A stretch of 64,000 bases of DNA from Endozoicomonas sp. Mp262 (GCF_025643335.1 NZ_CP092489.1:381501-445500); one strand, 5' to 3'. Shown: positions 8,657-18,454, counted from the first letter of the stretch. Notes: generated from the letters alone by a model not told the origin. Made by a program: numbers and translations.

Positions 8657-9787
8657 ATGAACTTTTCGGCTTCAGTTTTTTTAGCTCTGTTACTGTTATC
8701 ATTTACCGGCCTCTCGCACTCGGCTGATACCCTTAAGTCCACTGAGGCAGAGCTTAAAGCCGTTAGCCAGGATATCCACCAGCTCAAAGGGCGTCTCAAG
8801 ACACTTAATAAAGAGCGCTCATCCACCGAAAACCAGCTGCTTCGCATAGAAAAGGAAATTCAGCAGTTACAGGGCGACATCCGGCAGGTGGAATCACTTG
8901 CTAATGAGAAAGAACAGGAAATAAACCAACTCAAGGCTCGGCAAAAGGCACTGATAGTAAAGCGGGATAAAGAAAAAGAGCGCATTGCCATCAGTCTGAA
9001 CTCTCTTTACAAAACAGGCAGTGATAGCCGTATCAAGTTACTGCTGAATCAGGAAGACCCCAACGAAGTGGCCAGACAGCTGGTCTATCTGGATTATTTT
9101 CAGAAAGCCCAGATAGATGCCATCAACACATTTGAGTCTGTTATCCGGGATCTGGAAAAAAACAAAACACTGCAGTTTCAGGCCAATCAGCAACTTCTGG
9201 ACAAACGGGATAGTCTGAAAGAAAAGAATGCATTGCTGAAGGAGGAAAACCGTAACCGTCAGAAGCTGATCAGCCAACTTTCCTCACAATTTCAAAAGAG
9301 CGACAAACAGCTAAACCAGCTGGAAAAGCAGCGTAAAGAACTGGAAGTCATTCTGGCAAGCCTGAAAAGTCGGGCAGTCCATACCCAGGTACCCTTTAAT
9401 AAAATGCGGGGAAAACTGCCCTGGCCCGTCAATGGCAAACTGCTGTTTAGCTATAATGAGCGCCGCCCCGACACCCATATGAGATGGCAGGGTCTCTTTA
9501 TATCCGCAAACAACAATCAGGCCACTGCGGTTCATGATGGTAAGGTGATTTTTGCTGACTGGCTAAGGGGGTATGGACTGCTGGTTATTGTGGATCATGG
9601 GCAGGACTATCTAACCCTCTATGCCCATAACCAGTCACTACTGAAAAAAGAAGGGGACAATGTCCTGGCCGGAGAACCCCTTTCCGTGATCGGCCAAACC
9701 GGAGGCCAGGTAAGTCCCGGACTTTACTTTGAGCTGCGACACAAGGGAAAACCCCAGAATCCATCTGCCTGGCTGGTAAGGCGTTAA
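8657..9787 (+). CDS. EnvC-like murein hydrolase activator
   Basis: This is a periplasmic coiled-coil plus LytM-domain protein. In E. coli, EnvC activates the amidases AmiA and AmiB at the division site. Residues 1-22 are a signal peptide ending SHSA. Residues 25-235 are long heptad-rich coiled coil, and residues 250-376 are a peptidase M23 fold. The first zinc-ligand region reads MRWQGLFI with no His; only HN in LYAHN remains of the later motif, so the domain is degenerate, as in EnvC. I chose the ATG two codons after the upstream TTG. Its place just before ctpA matches the gpmI-envC-ctpA order of pseudomonads. Confidence 0.87.
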   Translation: MNFSASVFLALLLLSFTGLSHSADTLKSTEAELKAVSQDIHQLKGRLKTLNKERSSTENQLLRIEKEIQQLQGDIRQVESLANEKEQEINQLKARQKALIVKRDKEKERIAISLNSLYKTGSDSRIKLLLNQEDPNEVARQLVYLDYFQKAQIDAINTFESVIRDLEKNKTLQFQANQQLLDKRDSLKEKNALLKEENRNRQKLISQLSSQFQKSDKQLNQLEKQRKELEVILASLKSRAVHTQVPFNKMRGKLPWPVNGKLLFSYNERRPDTHMRWQGLFISANNNQATAVHDGKVIFADWLRGYGLLVIVDHGQDYLTLYAHNQSLLKKEGDNVLAGEPLSVIGQTGGQVSPGLYFELRHKGKPQNPSAWLVRR

Positions 9788-9920
9788 TGGCAATACAAAT
9801 TGCAGTTTCAGGGATAAACACCGATAAATTATAACCAAAGAAAGGTGTTGAGAAAGAAGTGCTGTCGATTAACGCTATACTTGATCCACTCAAAATAAGC
9901 ATGCAGGAGCTTTTATAACC

Positions 9921-11348
9921 ATGACCTTTAGACTAAACCGGCTTATCCAGGCTGTCATAATGACATTGGCCTGTAGCTATACACTTTCAGGATGGGCCGA
10001 AGGTCAGCAAGGTGATAAAAAGCCTGCACAGGACTCTGCTCACCAGCAACAACAGGCCAGTGCCGATAAAAAAGGCCTGCTGCCCCTGGAGGATTTGCGA
10101 ACATTTACCGAGGTCATGCAACGAATAAAAACCGCCTACGTGGAAGAGGTGGATGACAAGACCCTGCTCGAAGATGCCATCAAGGGGATGCTCAGTGGTC
10201 TGGACCCTCACTCAGCTTACCTGAAACCCAAAGACTTCAAAGAGCTGGAAATCAACACCTCGGGGCAGTTTGGCGGACTGGGCATGGAAGTGGGAATGGA
10301 AAATGGTCATATCAAGGTGGTGTCCCCCATTGATGACACCCCGGCCCATAAGGCCGGCATTCAGGCAGGAGACCTGATCATCCGGCTTGATGATGCACCG
10401 GTAAAAGGCATGACACTGATGCAGTCCGTGGAAAAAATGCGGGGCGCTCCCGGCAGCCCCATCAAGCTCACTATTGTTCGTGAAGGCACTCCCAAGCCTT
10501 TGGATATCACAGTCAAGCGCGCCATTATTAAAGTGCAGAGTGTCAAGACCAAAACCCTTGAAGAAGGCTACGGCTATATCCGCATCAGCCAGTTCCAGTC
10601 AGATACCGACAAAGAACTGCTGGAAGATATCAAAAAGCTGAAAAAAGAGCAGAAGGACGGCAAGCTGAAGGGACTGGTGCTGGATCTGAGAAACAATCCG
10701 GGCGGCGTTTTGCAGGCAGCAGTGGGTGTGGCTGATGCCTTTCTTGACCAGGGACTCATTGTTTACACCAAGGGCCGTTTCCCGAACTCTGAACTGCGTT
10801 TCAATGCCACAGCCACTGATCCATCAGAGGGTGTACCCCTGACAATCCTGATCAACGGCGGCTCGGCCTCAGCCTCGGAGATTGTTGCCGGTGCCCTGCA
10901 AGACCATCACCGGGCCATTCTGCTGGGCAGCACCTCCTTTGGTAAAGGCTCTGTGCAAACGGTATTGCCGTTGAGTGTTGATTCTGAACGGGGCTTAAAG
11001 CTCACCACCGCCCTGTATTACACACCTAATGGCCGTTCCATTCAGGCTGAAGGCATCAAGCCTGATATTGTCCTGCCTCAGGTCAAGGTGACACCGGTTG
11101 AAGGCAGCTCTCAATACAAGGAAGCGGATTTAAAGGGACACCTTTCCAATGGCAAAGGCCATAAAGCCCCTAAAGACAGCAGTAAGGACAAGGGCAAAGA
11201 CAAAGGCAAAAAAGACGAACCCATAAAACCGGAAGAACTTCTCGAAAAAGACTATCCTCTCAGCCAGGCCTTGAATGTACTCAAAGGTATGTACCTGAAG
11301 TCATCCGTCAATACAGCCAAGGCAACTAAAACGGCCGCTGAAGAATAA
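9921..11348 (+). CDS. ctpA: Carboxy-terminal processing protease, S41 family
   Basis: This periplasmic serine protease trims C-termini; pseudomonad CtpA degrades cell-wall hydrolases. Residues 1-26 are a signal peptide ending SGWA. A PDZ domain spans about 110-195 (GGLGMEVGMENGHIKVVSPI). The S41 core spans about 205-400, with the catalytic Ser in GGSASASEIVAGAL (residues 313-326) and the general base Lys342 in SFGKGSVQ. Residues 385-425 are an unusual Lys/Gly/Asp-rich linker (KDKGKDKGKKDE) before the C-terminal helices. GGAG precedes the start. It follows the envC-like gene by 133 bases and is likely cotranscribed. Confidence 0.94.
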   Translation: MTFRLNRLIQAVIMTLACSYTLSGWAEGQQGDKKPAQDSAHQQQQASADKKGLLPLEDLRTFTEVMQRIKTAYVEEVDDKTLLEDAIKGMLSGLDPHSAYLKPKDFKELEINTSGQFGGLGMEVGMENGHIKVVSPIDDTPAHKAGIQAGDLIIRLDDAPVKGMTLMQSVEKMRGAPGSPIKLTIVREGTPKPLDITVKRAIIKVQSVKTKTLEEGYGYIRISQFQSDTDKELLEDIKKLKKEQKDGKLKGLVLDLRNNPGGVLQAAVGVADAFLDQGLIVYTKGRFPNSELRFNATATDPSEGVPLTILINGGSASASEIVAGALQDHHRAILLGSTSFGKGSVQTVLPLSVDSERGLKLTTALYYTPNGRSIQAEGIKPDIVLPQVKVTPVEGSSQYKEADLKGHLSNGKGHKAPKDSSKDKGKDKGKKDEPIKPEELLEKDYPLSQALNVLKGMYLKSSVNTAKATKTAAEE

Positions 11349-11376
11349 CTGTCCTGAATTCCACTTCCACCAATAC

Positions 11377-11410
11377 CTGAAACCCCGGCAGCAATGTTGA
11401 GGTTTCAGGA
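11377..11410. other. Hairpin downstream of ctpA
   Basis: A perfect 9-bp stem (CCTGAAACC against GGTTTCAGG) with a 16-base loop sits 28 bases after the ctpA stop. There is no T tract, so it is at best a weak terminator or an RNA-stabilising hairpin. Confidence 0.4.
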
Positions 11411-11480
11411 CACTCTCCGGTCAAATCTGCTAAACCTGAAGCCACTGTCATACCAATGCTGTTAAAGGTATTTTGTCATC

Positions 11481-12737
11481 ATGCTCAAAAAACTGGTCTT
11501 TATTACCTGCCTGGGCGCAGTGCTTGAGTTTCTTGATTTCACCATCGTCATACTATTCGCCAACGAACTGACCCTGGCATTCTTACCCAATGCCGGTGAG
11601 TCAGGACTACTATGGCTATTTGCAATTTATTCACTGGGTAGTCTCAGCAGGCCCATTGGCGGCATATTATTCAGTCATTATGGCGATAAAATAGGCAGAA
11701 AGCGGCTGTTCCGTTTGTCCATCATCATGATGTCAGGAGCCACCCTCGCAATAGGATTGCTACCCACATACAGTACTCTTGGACTCACCTCTATGATCCT
11801 GCTGGCTATTCTGCGCACTTTGCAGGGGCTATCTGTTGGCGGAGAGCTGCCCGGAGCCATTGTTTTTGCTGCGGAGCATGTGCCTCCCCGCCATCGTGGC
11901 ACCCTGACCGCGGCGATTATTGCTTCAGCATTGCTGGGACTGGTGCTGGCGTCCTTTATGGGCGTGCTGCTACAACATAACCTGAGTACGGAGCACATTA
12001 ACAGCTGGGGGTGGCGACTTCCCTTTATTGCTGGAAGCCTGCTGGGAATAATGGGCTATTACCTCCGCCGAGGCATTGTTGAGACTCCCTTATTTAGCGA
12101 GATCATCAACGCCAGTGCCATCGCCGAAATCCCCCTGGCAACCCTGTTCAAACGACAACCCAAAGCGGTTTTTATTGGCATCGGCCTTACCGCAACGGCC
12201 GCATCCATGGTTTCTATCTATATATTGCTCCCACCTTACGCCAGTCGTTATCTGGGATTTCCCGCTGAAAAGGCCTTTGAGTTCACCACCATTACCCTGT
12301 TAACACTGTCCATCCTGTCCCTGGCCTGTGGCTGGCTTTCTGACCGGGTTGGTCGAAAGCCCATGCTGGTTACCGGTGGCATCATTTTACTGGTGATAGC
12401 CCAACCCACCTATGAAGCCATGATGGCAGGCTCTTTATGGTTCATGATGGCGCTAACCATCGTCCCGGCAGCCATTGCCAATGGTTGTTATGTGGCATCG
12501 GTATCAGAGCTATTTCCCACACAAGTTCGATACACGGGACTGGCCGTATGCATTAATGTTGGCGTCTGCGTCTTTGGTGGCTGTGTTCCCTATATGATGG
12601 AACTGCTCAACCAAAGCGGTTATAGCCATGGCCCACTGATGCTAATGCTAGTAACCGGAACTATTACTGTCGTCAGCAGTTGGGCTATGGTTGCCCGTCA
12701 TGGGTGTTCACTGGGGCATATTGAAACTCTTGGTTGA
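11481..12737 (+). CDS. MFS transporter, metabolite:H+ symporter type
   Basis: This inner-membrane transporter of 418 aa has about twelve hydrophobic segments. The MFS motif A after helix 2 reads GGILFSHYGDKIGRKR, with a second copy in CGWLSDRVGRKP at mid-protein. LQGLSVGGELPGA and the overall pattern resemble the ProP/ShiA/citrate (MHS) subfamily, which carries small organic acids or osmolytes with protons. The substrate cannot be read from sequence. It stands alone between ctpA and focA. Confidence 0.85.
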   Translation: MLKKLVFITCLGAVLEFLDFTIVILFANELTLAFLPNAGESGLLWLFAIYSLGSLSRPIGGILFSHYGDKIGRKRLFRLSIIMMSGATLAIGLLPTYSTLGLTSMILLAILRTLQGLSVGGELPGAIVFAAEHVPPRHRGTLTAAIIASALLGLVLASFMGVLLQHNLSTEHINSWGWRLPFIAGSLLGIMGYYLRRGIVETPLFSEIINASAIAEIPLATLFKRQPKAVFIGIGLTATAASMVSIYILLPPYASRYLGFPAEKAFEFTTITLLTLSILSLACGWLSDRVGRKPMLVTGGIILLVIAQPTYEAMMAGSLWFMMALTIVPAAIANGCYVASVSELFPTQVRYTGLAVCINVGVCVFGGCVPYMMELLNQSGYSHGPLMLMLVTGTITVVSSWAMVARHGCSLGHIETLG

Positions 12738-12890
12738 TGGTCATAATTGACGAGGCTAAATACGAAATCAACGACTCTGCAAGACTGGTAAATTCCGCAA
12801 TATTGCCTGCGCATATCACTCTGCCCAGAGAACATGGCAATTGATAGAATGCGCTGTTTTTTTTCCTCTTCGCACACCTTGGACATCACC

Positions 12891-13748
12891 ATGCAGCTTG
12901 AAAACTTTCCCCAATTCGGTGCCGTTCCTCCGGCAGAAATGGCTAAAATGGCAGAGCAAACTGCCGTGGGAAAAACAAAGAAACATCCCCGGATTACCCT
13001 GATGCTGGCGTTCCTTGCAGGGTTGTTCATTTCCATAGCCGGTATGTTCTATACCACAGTCTCCGCGGGCTCCGGCTCCATGCCCTATGGTATGGCCAAG
13101 CTGGTTGGCGGTATCAGCTTTAGCATGGGCCTGATGCTGGTTATCCTTTGTGGCGCAGAACTGTTTACCAGTAACACCCTGCTATTAATGGGCCGAGCCA
13201 CAGGCCGGATCAGCCTGGGTGCCATTGCCAAAAACTGGACAATGGTTTATTTCGGTAATATGTTCGGCTCCCTGGTCTTTGTTGCCCTGATGATCGGATC
13301 CGGACAGTACCTGAGCGGTCATGGTGCCATTGGCCAGTCCGCCCTGTATATTGCCAATGCCAAGCTGGGACATACCTTTGGCCAGGCCATTATCCTGGGT
13401 ATTCTCTGTAACCTGCTGGTGTGCCTGACCTACTGGCTCAGCCTGAGCGCCCGCACCGCCGCCGGAAAAATGCTGGCCTGTATTCTGCCGGTTGCCGCAT
13501 TTATTGCTGCCGGTTTTGAGCACTCCATTGCCAATATGTACCTGCTGCCCATGGGACTGATTATCAAGCATATCGCCACCCCGGAATTCTGGGCCATGAT
13601 TGGCTACAGCCCCAGTGACTTTGCCAATATCAACCTGCACAACGTGCTGATGATGAACCTTATTCCGGTGACTATCGGTAATATCATCGGTGGCGGTGTG
13701 ATGGTTGGCCTGAGCAACTGGTTTGTATTCCTGCGCAAGCAAGGTTAA
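12891..13748 (+). CDS. focA: Formate channel of the FNT family
   Basis: This pentameric inner-membrane channel moves formate in either direction. Starting at the ATG at 12891 gives 285 aa, the length of E. coli FocA, and a matching N-terminus (MQLENFPQFGAVPPAEMAKM). A longer frame begins at 12834 but lacks support. Conserved features include GSMPYGMAKLVGG, FGNMFGSL, GFEHSIANMY with the pore-gating His, and NLIPVTIGNIIGGG near the C-terminus. The usual partner pflB is not adjacent. Confidence 0.92.
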   Translation: MQLENFPQFGAVPPAEMAKMAEQTAVGKTKKHPRITLMLAFLAGLFISIAGMFYTTVSAGSGSMPYGMAKLVGGISFSMGLMLVILCGAELFTSNTLLLMGRATGRISLGAIAKNWTMVYFGNMFGSLVFVALMIGSGQYLSGHGAIGQSALYIANAKLGHTFGQAIILGILCNLLVCLTYWLSLSARTAAGKMLACILPVAAFIAAGFEHSIANMYLLPMGLIIKHIATPEFWAMIGYSPSDFANINLHNVLMMNLIPVTIGNIIGGGVMVGLSNWFVFLRKQG

Positions 13749-13750
13749 TG

Positions 13751-13879
13751 ATTCCCGGTATCGCGAAAGCCTGAATTTTCTCCACCGTCATGCCGGATAA
13801 ATCCTGTACAATCCCTGTACAGGGTGACGGCATTGAGTCCATGTCAGGCTTTTGTGACAACCTCTCCCCCACCGGGAAT
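13751..13879. repeat. Diverged CTCGTTCCCAGCG-family inverted repeat
   Basis: The arms ATTCCCGGTATCGCGAAAGC and its imperfect complement, ending ACCGGGAAT, enclose a second weaker stem. The element starts two bases after the focA stop and ends about 97 bases before yqiA. Confidence 0.6.
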
Positions 13880-13975
13880 ACAACAAGGGAGCTTTCCCGA
13901 GAAAAGCGTCTATATATCAAGAGTCCGAAAAAAATTCCGGCGACCATAAGCGAAGCAAACAACAGAGCCCAAGGC

Positions 13976-14590
13976 ATGAATAAAAAACCACTATTAATCT
14001 ACCTCCACGGACTGAATAGCGCACCCCAGTCCACCAAGGCACAATTAGTAAAAGACTACATTGATAGCAACCGGCTGGATATTGAGTACTGGATTCCCAG
14101 GCTACCCCACTGGCCCGAAGAAATAAGGTCACTCATACTGGATACCCTGTTACCTCAAATTCACCTGCGTCCTGTTTATATTATTGGCAGCTCCCTGGGG
14201 GGATTTTTAGGCACCTGGTTACAGGATCATATCTACCGCGTAACTGAAACCATCTGTCCCAAGCTGGTGCTGATAAACCCGGCAGCCCGGCCCTTTGAAC
14301 TCTTTGAAAACTATCTGGGCACTCAGGAAAATTTATACACCGGGGAACGCTGGGAGCTGACCATAAACCATGTTAAGCAACTCCGGGCCATGGAAGTAAA
14401 AAACGTACTTAATCCAAAAGCCATCTTTTTGCTGGCACAAAAAGGCGATGAAACCATCGACTATCGTCAGGCAGTAGAAAAATACCAGGGGTGCCAGCGT
14501 ATGATTCAGGAAGGCGGTAGTCATACCTTTGATAATTTTTCCGGCGTGCTACCGGATATCTTCTCATTCCTTGCGGATAGAGTGATTTAA
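13976..14590 (+). CDS. yqiA: YqiA-type esterase
   Basis: This is a small cytoplasmic alpha/beta hydrolase of 204 aa; E. coli YqiA hydrolyses short acyl esters. The start at 13976 gives the family N-terminus MNKKPLLIYLHGLNSAPQST. The oxyanion region is YLHGLNS, the nucleophile Ser73 is in IIGSSLGGF, the Asp is in AQKGDETIDY, and the His is in GGSHTF near the C-terminus. A longer frame to 13790 overlaps a repeat element and is discarded. Location upstream of parE repeats the E. coli yqiA-parE order, here with one gene in between on the other strand. Confidence 0.88.
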   Translation: MNKKPLLIYLHGLNSAPQSTKAQLVKDYIDSNRLDIEYWIPRLPHWPEEIRSLILDTLLPQIHLRPVYIIGSSLGGFLGTWLQDHIYRVTETICPKLVLINPAARPFELFENYLGTQENLYTGERWELTINHVKQLRAMEVKNVLNPKAIFLLAQKGDETIDYRQAVEKYQGCQRMIQEGGSHTFDNFSGVLPDIFSFLADRVI

Positions 14591-14640
14591 CGTGGTGTTA
14601 GCAAAAGGAATGGTTAGTGGAGAGCATGCCACCAAACCGT

Positions 14641-15786
14641 TCACGATTCCTCCAGCAACACACAAGCCCCATTCTGCAATAACTCTGCATATTTCCCTGT
14701 GGTAAACCAGCCATGATTAAACACAGACCGGGTTAAAGAGGCATTATCTGAATATTCCGAGAACAACTGGGGGCTACGCACTTCCAGAATACCCGGGCCT
14801 GACTGGGTCACCTTACCCTGTTCATCCACTAAACGAATACTGACGCCTGGCAAAAGCTGTGCCTCCACACCCCGGGAGCACAGGTCACTACTTCCTGGAG
14901 AGAACAATGCACCGGTTTCTGCCAGACCATACCCTGCCATCAGACAGAGTCTGTCCGCTTCAGATCCCTTGGTGATTATCTCCGGCAATACCTTCCATGA
15001 GGAGTCAACCATCGCCAGTTTAAGGCAGTGGCCAGTGGCTTGATGACGGGTCACGGTCTGCCAGTAGCCCATCATGCTTAATGCTTCAGGATAGTCAGTT
15101 ATTACCAGCTGCGGCATATTATGATCAAAACCCGACCTGTAACCATCACCCCTAGCAATCAATTGACAGGTTGCCCCCGCTGCCATAACCGCCAATACAC
15201 CAAACAACCCAAAGGCATGGCTAAATGGCATCATAGAAAACACACGGTCTCCCGGCTGCACGGCCCAAACCCGACCAAGGATATTAGCCCGTGCCGCCAG
15301 GGCCCTGAAGGAATAAGAAACGGCTTTTAATGCTTCGGCTTCCTGACCCAGACACTGAATCATGGCACATTGATCCAAAGGCATCGTTTTTAAGGGCAAG
15401 GGAGAATAGTTATCCCCAAGGCTAATACAGCCCAACCCCTTTAACTCTGCCCGGGTACAGTAATCTTCAAATTCGGGTGAACCAGAGACCAGGCGTTCCC
15501 CCCCCAGCTTGCCGAGATGCTCCTTTAACACCGTCCGCATTAACAGCGGGTTATAGGACACAGCAATGGCTCCGGCAAGCCAGATACCCAACATCGTGAT
15601 AATGACACTGCCTCTTTCAAAGGCTATGCAGGCAACCGCTTCACCGGGTACAACCCCCTCTGCCTTGAGCAGTGCCGCCAGGCAACGTGCCTGCTGAACT
15701 ATATCGCCATAACTGTAGGCCTTCTCACCATCAACAATGGCTAACCTTTGCGCCGGGTGGCCAACAATACTTGAAAGAAATGACAC
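14641..15786 (-). CDS. Degenerate, truncated adenylate-forming (acyl-CoA synthetase-like) protein
   Basis: The 381-aa protein has the ANL-superfamily large domain (KAYSYGDIVQQARCLAALL, then MPFSHAFGLFGVLAVM and later YGLAETGALFSPG and GWFTTGKYAEL). The Ser/Thr/Gly-rich ATP-binding loop is replaced by IQCLGQEAEALKAVSYSF. The frame stops right after the hinge region, so the roughly 100-residue C-terminal domain with the catalytic Lys is absent. It is therefore probably not a normal ligase; it could bind an acyl or aryl group as an accessory protein, or be a decaying gene. It sits on the opposite strand between yqiA and parE. Confidence 0.7.
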   Translation of the reverse strand: MSFLSSIVGHPAQRLAIVDGEKAYSYGDIVQQARCLAALLKAEGVVPGEAVACIAFERGSVIITMLGIWLAGAIAVSYNPLLMRTVLKEHLGKLGGERLVSGSPEFEDYCTRAELKGLGCISLGDNYSPLPLKTMPLDQCAMIQCLGQEAEALKAVSYSFRALAARANILGRVWAVQPGDRVFSMMPFSHAFGLFGVLAVMAAGATCQLIARGDGYRSGFDHNMPQLVITDYPEALSMMGYWQTVTRHQATGHCLKLAMVDSSWKVLPEIITKGSEADRLCLMAGYGLAETGALFSPGSSDLCSRGVEAQLLPGVSIRLVDEQGKVTQSGPGILEVRSPQLFSEYSDNASLTRSVFNHGWFTTGKYAELLQNGACVLLEES

Positions 15787-16041
15787 AGGCCATCACTCCA
15801 GAAGATGGACATCAAGCCAGTATAGACAGCCTCCTGGTCTGGATGTTTCATAAGGGGAGTATCAGGTTCTATTCTCTATTGCCAGTAACGGAGTGTTTGA
15901 GTCAAGGCCGTTTGATTCGATACACTTGGAACTATCAGTCATCAAAAACCATGAACTGAGAAGCCGCGTATTGCTCCCAAGGGGCTATTTCCCCGAAAAA
16001 AGCAGTGACTCCAGGGCCTCTTTTCATGGTACAAGGAATCC

Positions 16042-17931
16042 ATGCGTAACGACTACACAGCAGAGGCCATTGAGGTCCTCAGTGGCCTGGACCCGGTTCG
16101 CAAGCGGCCAGGCATGTACACAGACACCACCCGTCCCAATCACCTGGCCCAGGAGATTATCGATAACAGCGTCGATGAGGCTCTGGCTGGTCATGCCAGT
16201 CATATCAAAATCACCCTGTTCAAGGATCACTCCCTTGAGGTCACGGATAATGGCCGGGGGATGCCTACGGATATTCACCCGCAACACGGCATATCCGGTG
16301 TTGAGCTGATCCTGACCCGGCTTCATGCCGGTGGTAAGTTCTCCAACAAGAACTACCAGTTTTCCGGCGGCTTGCACGGCGTTGGTGTTTCGGTTGTCAA
16401 TGCCCTTTCCTCCCGGCTGGAAGTGGCGGTCAAACGCCAGGGCAAAGTCTTCAGTATTGCCTTTAAAGATGGCTACAAAGATGCTGAGTTGGAACAAATC
16501 GGCACCTGTCGTAAACGGGAGACAGGTACAACGGTACGCTTCTGGCCCAACGCCAACTACTTCGATTCGGCAAAATTTTCTGTCACCCGGCTCATGCATG
16601 TGCTGAGAGCCAAGGCAGTATTGTGTCCCGGACTCAGGGTTGAGTTTGAAGACCAGCACTCCGGTGAAACCACCGACTGGTATTATGAAGACGGCCTCTG
16701 TGACTACCTGAAAAGCGCCACCCATGAATATACCACTATCCCTGCCGAACCCTTTACCGGTTCACTCACCGGTGAAAAAGAAGCGGTGGACTGGGCGGTA
16801 CAATGGCTTCCTGAGGGTGGAGAACTGTTGGCTGAAAGCTACGTCAACCTGATTCCCACCCCGCTGGGGGGAACCCATGTGAACGGTTTGCGTTCCGGCC
16901 TGCTGGATGCCATCAGGGAGTTCTGTGAATTCCGCCACCTGTTACCCCGTGGGGTCAAACTGGGGCCTGATGACCTCTGGGAAAACTGTGCCTATGTGCT
17001 TTCCACTAAACTGGCCGACCCGCAATTCTCCGGACAAACCAAAGAACGGCTGTCCTCCAGAGAGTGTGCCGGCTTTGTGTCCGGAGTGGCCAAGGATACC
17101 TTTGGCCTCTGGCTGAACCAGCACACAGCTGAAGCGGAACTGTTGGCAGAGCTCTGCATCAACAACGCCCAAAAGCGGATGCGCAAAGCCAAAAAGGTAT
17201 CCCGTAAAAAGATCACCCAGGGGCCAGCCCTTCCCGGAAAACTGGCGGACTGCTCCAGTCAGGATATGAGCCGTACCGAGTTATTCCTGGTGGAGGGTGA
17301 TTCCGCCGGAGGCTCTGCCAAACAGGCAAGGGACAGGGAACATCAGGCCATCATGCCCCTGCGGGGAAAAATCCTGAACACCTGGGAAGTGGATTCCAGC
17401 GAAGTGCTTTCCTCCCAGGAAATACACGATATTTCAGTGGCACTGGGCGTCGATCCCGGATCTGATAATCTGAATGGACTTCGCTACGGTAAGGTTTGCA
17501 TACTGGCGGATGCGGACTCCGATGGCCTGCATATTGCCACCCTGCTCTGCGCCCTGTTTGTCCAGCACTTCCGCCCTCTGGTGGAAAGCGGTCATATCTA
17601 TGTGGCCATGCCGCCTCTCTACCGGATTGATGTGGCCAAGGAAGTCTTCTACGCTCTGGATGACGCAGAAAAAGAAGGGGTACTGGAACGCATCAAGGCA
17701 GAAAAGAAAAAAGGAAAAATCAACGTCCAGCGTTTTAAAGGACTAGGCGAGATGAACCCCCTGCAGTTAAGGGAAACCACTATGTCTGCCGACACTCGTC
17801 GTCTGGTTCAACTCACTCTGGATGATTTCGAGTCAACCATACAGAACATGGATATGTTACTGGCGAAAAAACGCTCCTCTGACCGGAAAGCCTGGCTGGA
17901 GTCCAAGGGGGATCTGGTGGAAATTTCCTGA
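16042..17931 (+). CDS. parE: DNA topoisomerase IV subunit B
   Basis: ParE drives the ATP-dependent decatenation of daughter chromosomes together with ParC. The 629-aa length is normal. The N-terminal GHKL ATPase shows RKRPGMYTD, EIIDNSVDEAL and DNGRGMPTDIH. The transducer domain follows, then the TOPRIM domain EGDSAGGSAKQARDREHQAI with DADSDGLHIATL, and the C-terminal RFKGLGEMNP. AAGGAA lies upstream of the ATG. parC is not in this window; an IS30 element and accessory DNA follow instead. Confidence 0.97.
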   Translation: MRNDYTAEAIEVLSGLDPVRKRPGMYTDTTRPNHLAQEIIDNSVDEALAGHASHIKITLFKDHSLEVTDNGRGMPTDIHPQHGISGVELILTRLHAGGKFSNKNYQFSGGLHGVGVSVVNALSSRLEVAVKRQGKVFSIAFKDGYKDAELEQIGTCRKRETGTTVRFWPNANYFDSAKFSVTRLMHVLRAKAVLCPGLRVEFEDQHSGETTDWYYEDGLCDYLKSATHEYTTIPAEPFTGSLTGEKEAVDWAVQWLPEGGELLAESYVNLIPTPLGGTHVNGLRSGLLDAIREFCEFRHLLPRGVKLGPDDLWENCAYVLSTKLADPQFSGQTKERLSSRECAGFVSGVAKDTFGLWLNQHTAEAELLAELCINNAQKRMRKAKKVSRKKITQGPALPGKLADCSSQDMSRTELFLVEGDSAGGSAKQARDREHQAIMPLRGKILNTWEVDSSEVLSSQEIHDISVALGVDPGSDNLNGLRYGKVCILADADSDGLHIATLLCALFVQHFRPLVESGHIYVAMPPLYRIDVAKEVFYALDDAEKEGVLERIKAEKKKGKINVQRFKGLGEMNPLQLRETTMSADTRRLVQLTLDDFESTIQNMDMLLAKKRSSDRKAWLESKGDLVEIS

Positions 17932-17935
17932 GTGT

Positions 17936-17970
17936 TTGTTGGAAACACCATAAGCTGGTGTTTCCAACAA
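17936..17970 (+). terminator. Strong hairpin after parE
   Basis: A perfect 14-bp stem (TTGTTGGAAACACC) with a 7-base loop begins five bases after the parE stop. It has no T tract and the next small ORF begins 14 bases later, so it may attenuate or stabilise rather than fully terminate. Confidence 0.5.
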
Positions 17971-17983
17971 GTGTGGTGAATAT

Positions 17984-18145
17984 ATGAGTAAAATTTTCTG
18001 GACTTTGTTAGCAGTAGTCGCTTTTACCCTTTTAACGGCAAAAGAACTGAATGTCAGAATTCAACCCGGCAATAGCTACCTTACCTACAGCTTCCCACGC
18101 TGGGCAGAACACCCATGGTTTGAGTATGACAGCAGAAATAACTAG
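17984..18145 (+). CDS. Small single-pass membrane protein (53 aa)
   Basis: An ATG-started frame codes for MSKIFWTLLAVVAFTLLTAK followed by a polar tail with PRWAEHPWFEYDSRNN. One transmembrane helix or uncleaved signal covers residues 3-19. The upstream site is only a weak GGTG. I do not recognise a family. It is just downstream of parE and its hairpin. Confidence 0.4.
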   Translation: MSKIFWTLLAVVAFTLLTAKELNVRIQPGNSYLTYSFPRWAEHPWFEYDSRNN

Positions 18146-18192
18146 CGCAGGGAAGCGTGAATATCCATACAGCTATTGAATAAGTTGAAAGA

Positions 18193-18305
18193 CTCGTATG
18201 CATTCCCAGCGGAGAGAGGGTGTCGTGGAACTTAGTTCAGCGTGAAAAACCGGGAACTGTCTCTCTTTCTTTTCACCACAGCACCCTCGGGACGCTGGGA
18301 ACGAG
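18193..18305. repeat. CTCGTTCCCAGCG-family inverted repeat element
   Basis: The left end CTCGTATGCATTCCCAGCGG and the right end CTGGGAACGAG face each other. Inner arms GAGAGAGGGTGTCGTGG and CCACAGCACCCTC also match. It is the same family as the elements at 2625 and 6913 and lies in the parE-IS30 gap. Confidence 0.7.
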
Positions 18306-18454
18306 GCCAGATTTATTAATAAGCCAAAGCCGTTAAACTCCTTCCCTGTTCAGTGTCAGGTTATAGAAGACCTGGCGCTGCTCCTTACTGGCTACCTTTA
18401 TTCTTCTTTTTAATCTTTATTCATGCTTATATAGCAATCAATTTATTTTTTCCC

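Noticed and set aside
12834-12890. Extended N-terminus of focA
   Set aside because: The extra 19 residues are not part of the family, and the ATG at 12891 gives the exact FocA length.
13790-13975. Extended N-terminus of yqiA
   Set aside because: It reads through an inverted-repeat element; the family N-terminus begins at 13976.
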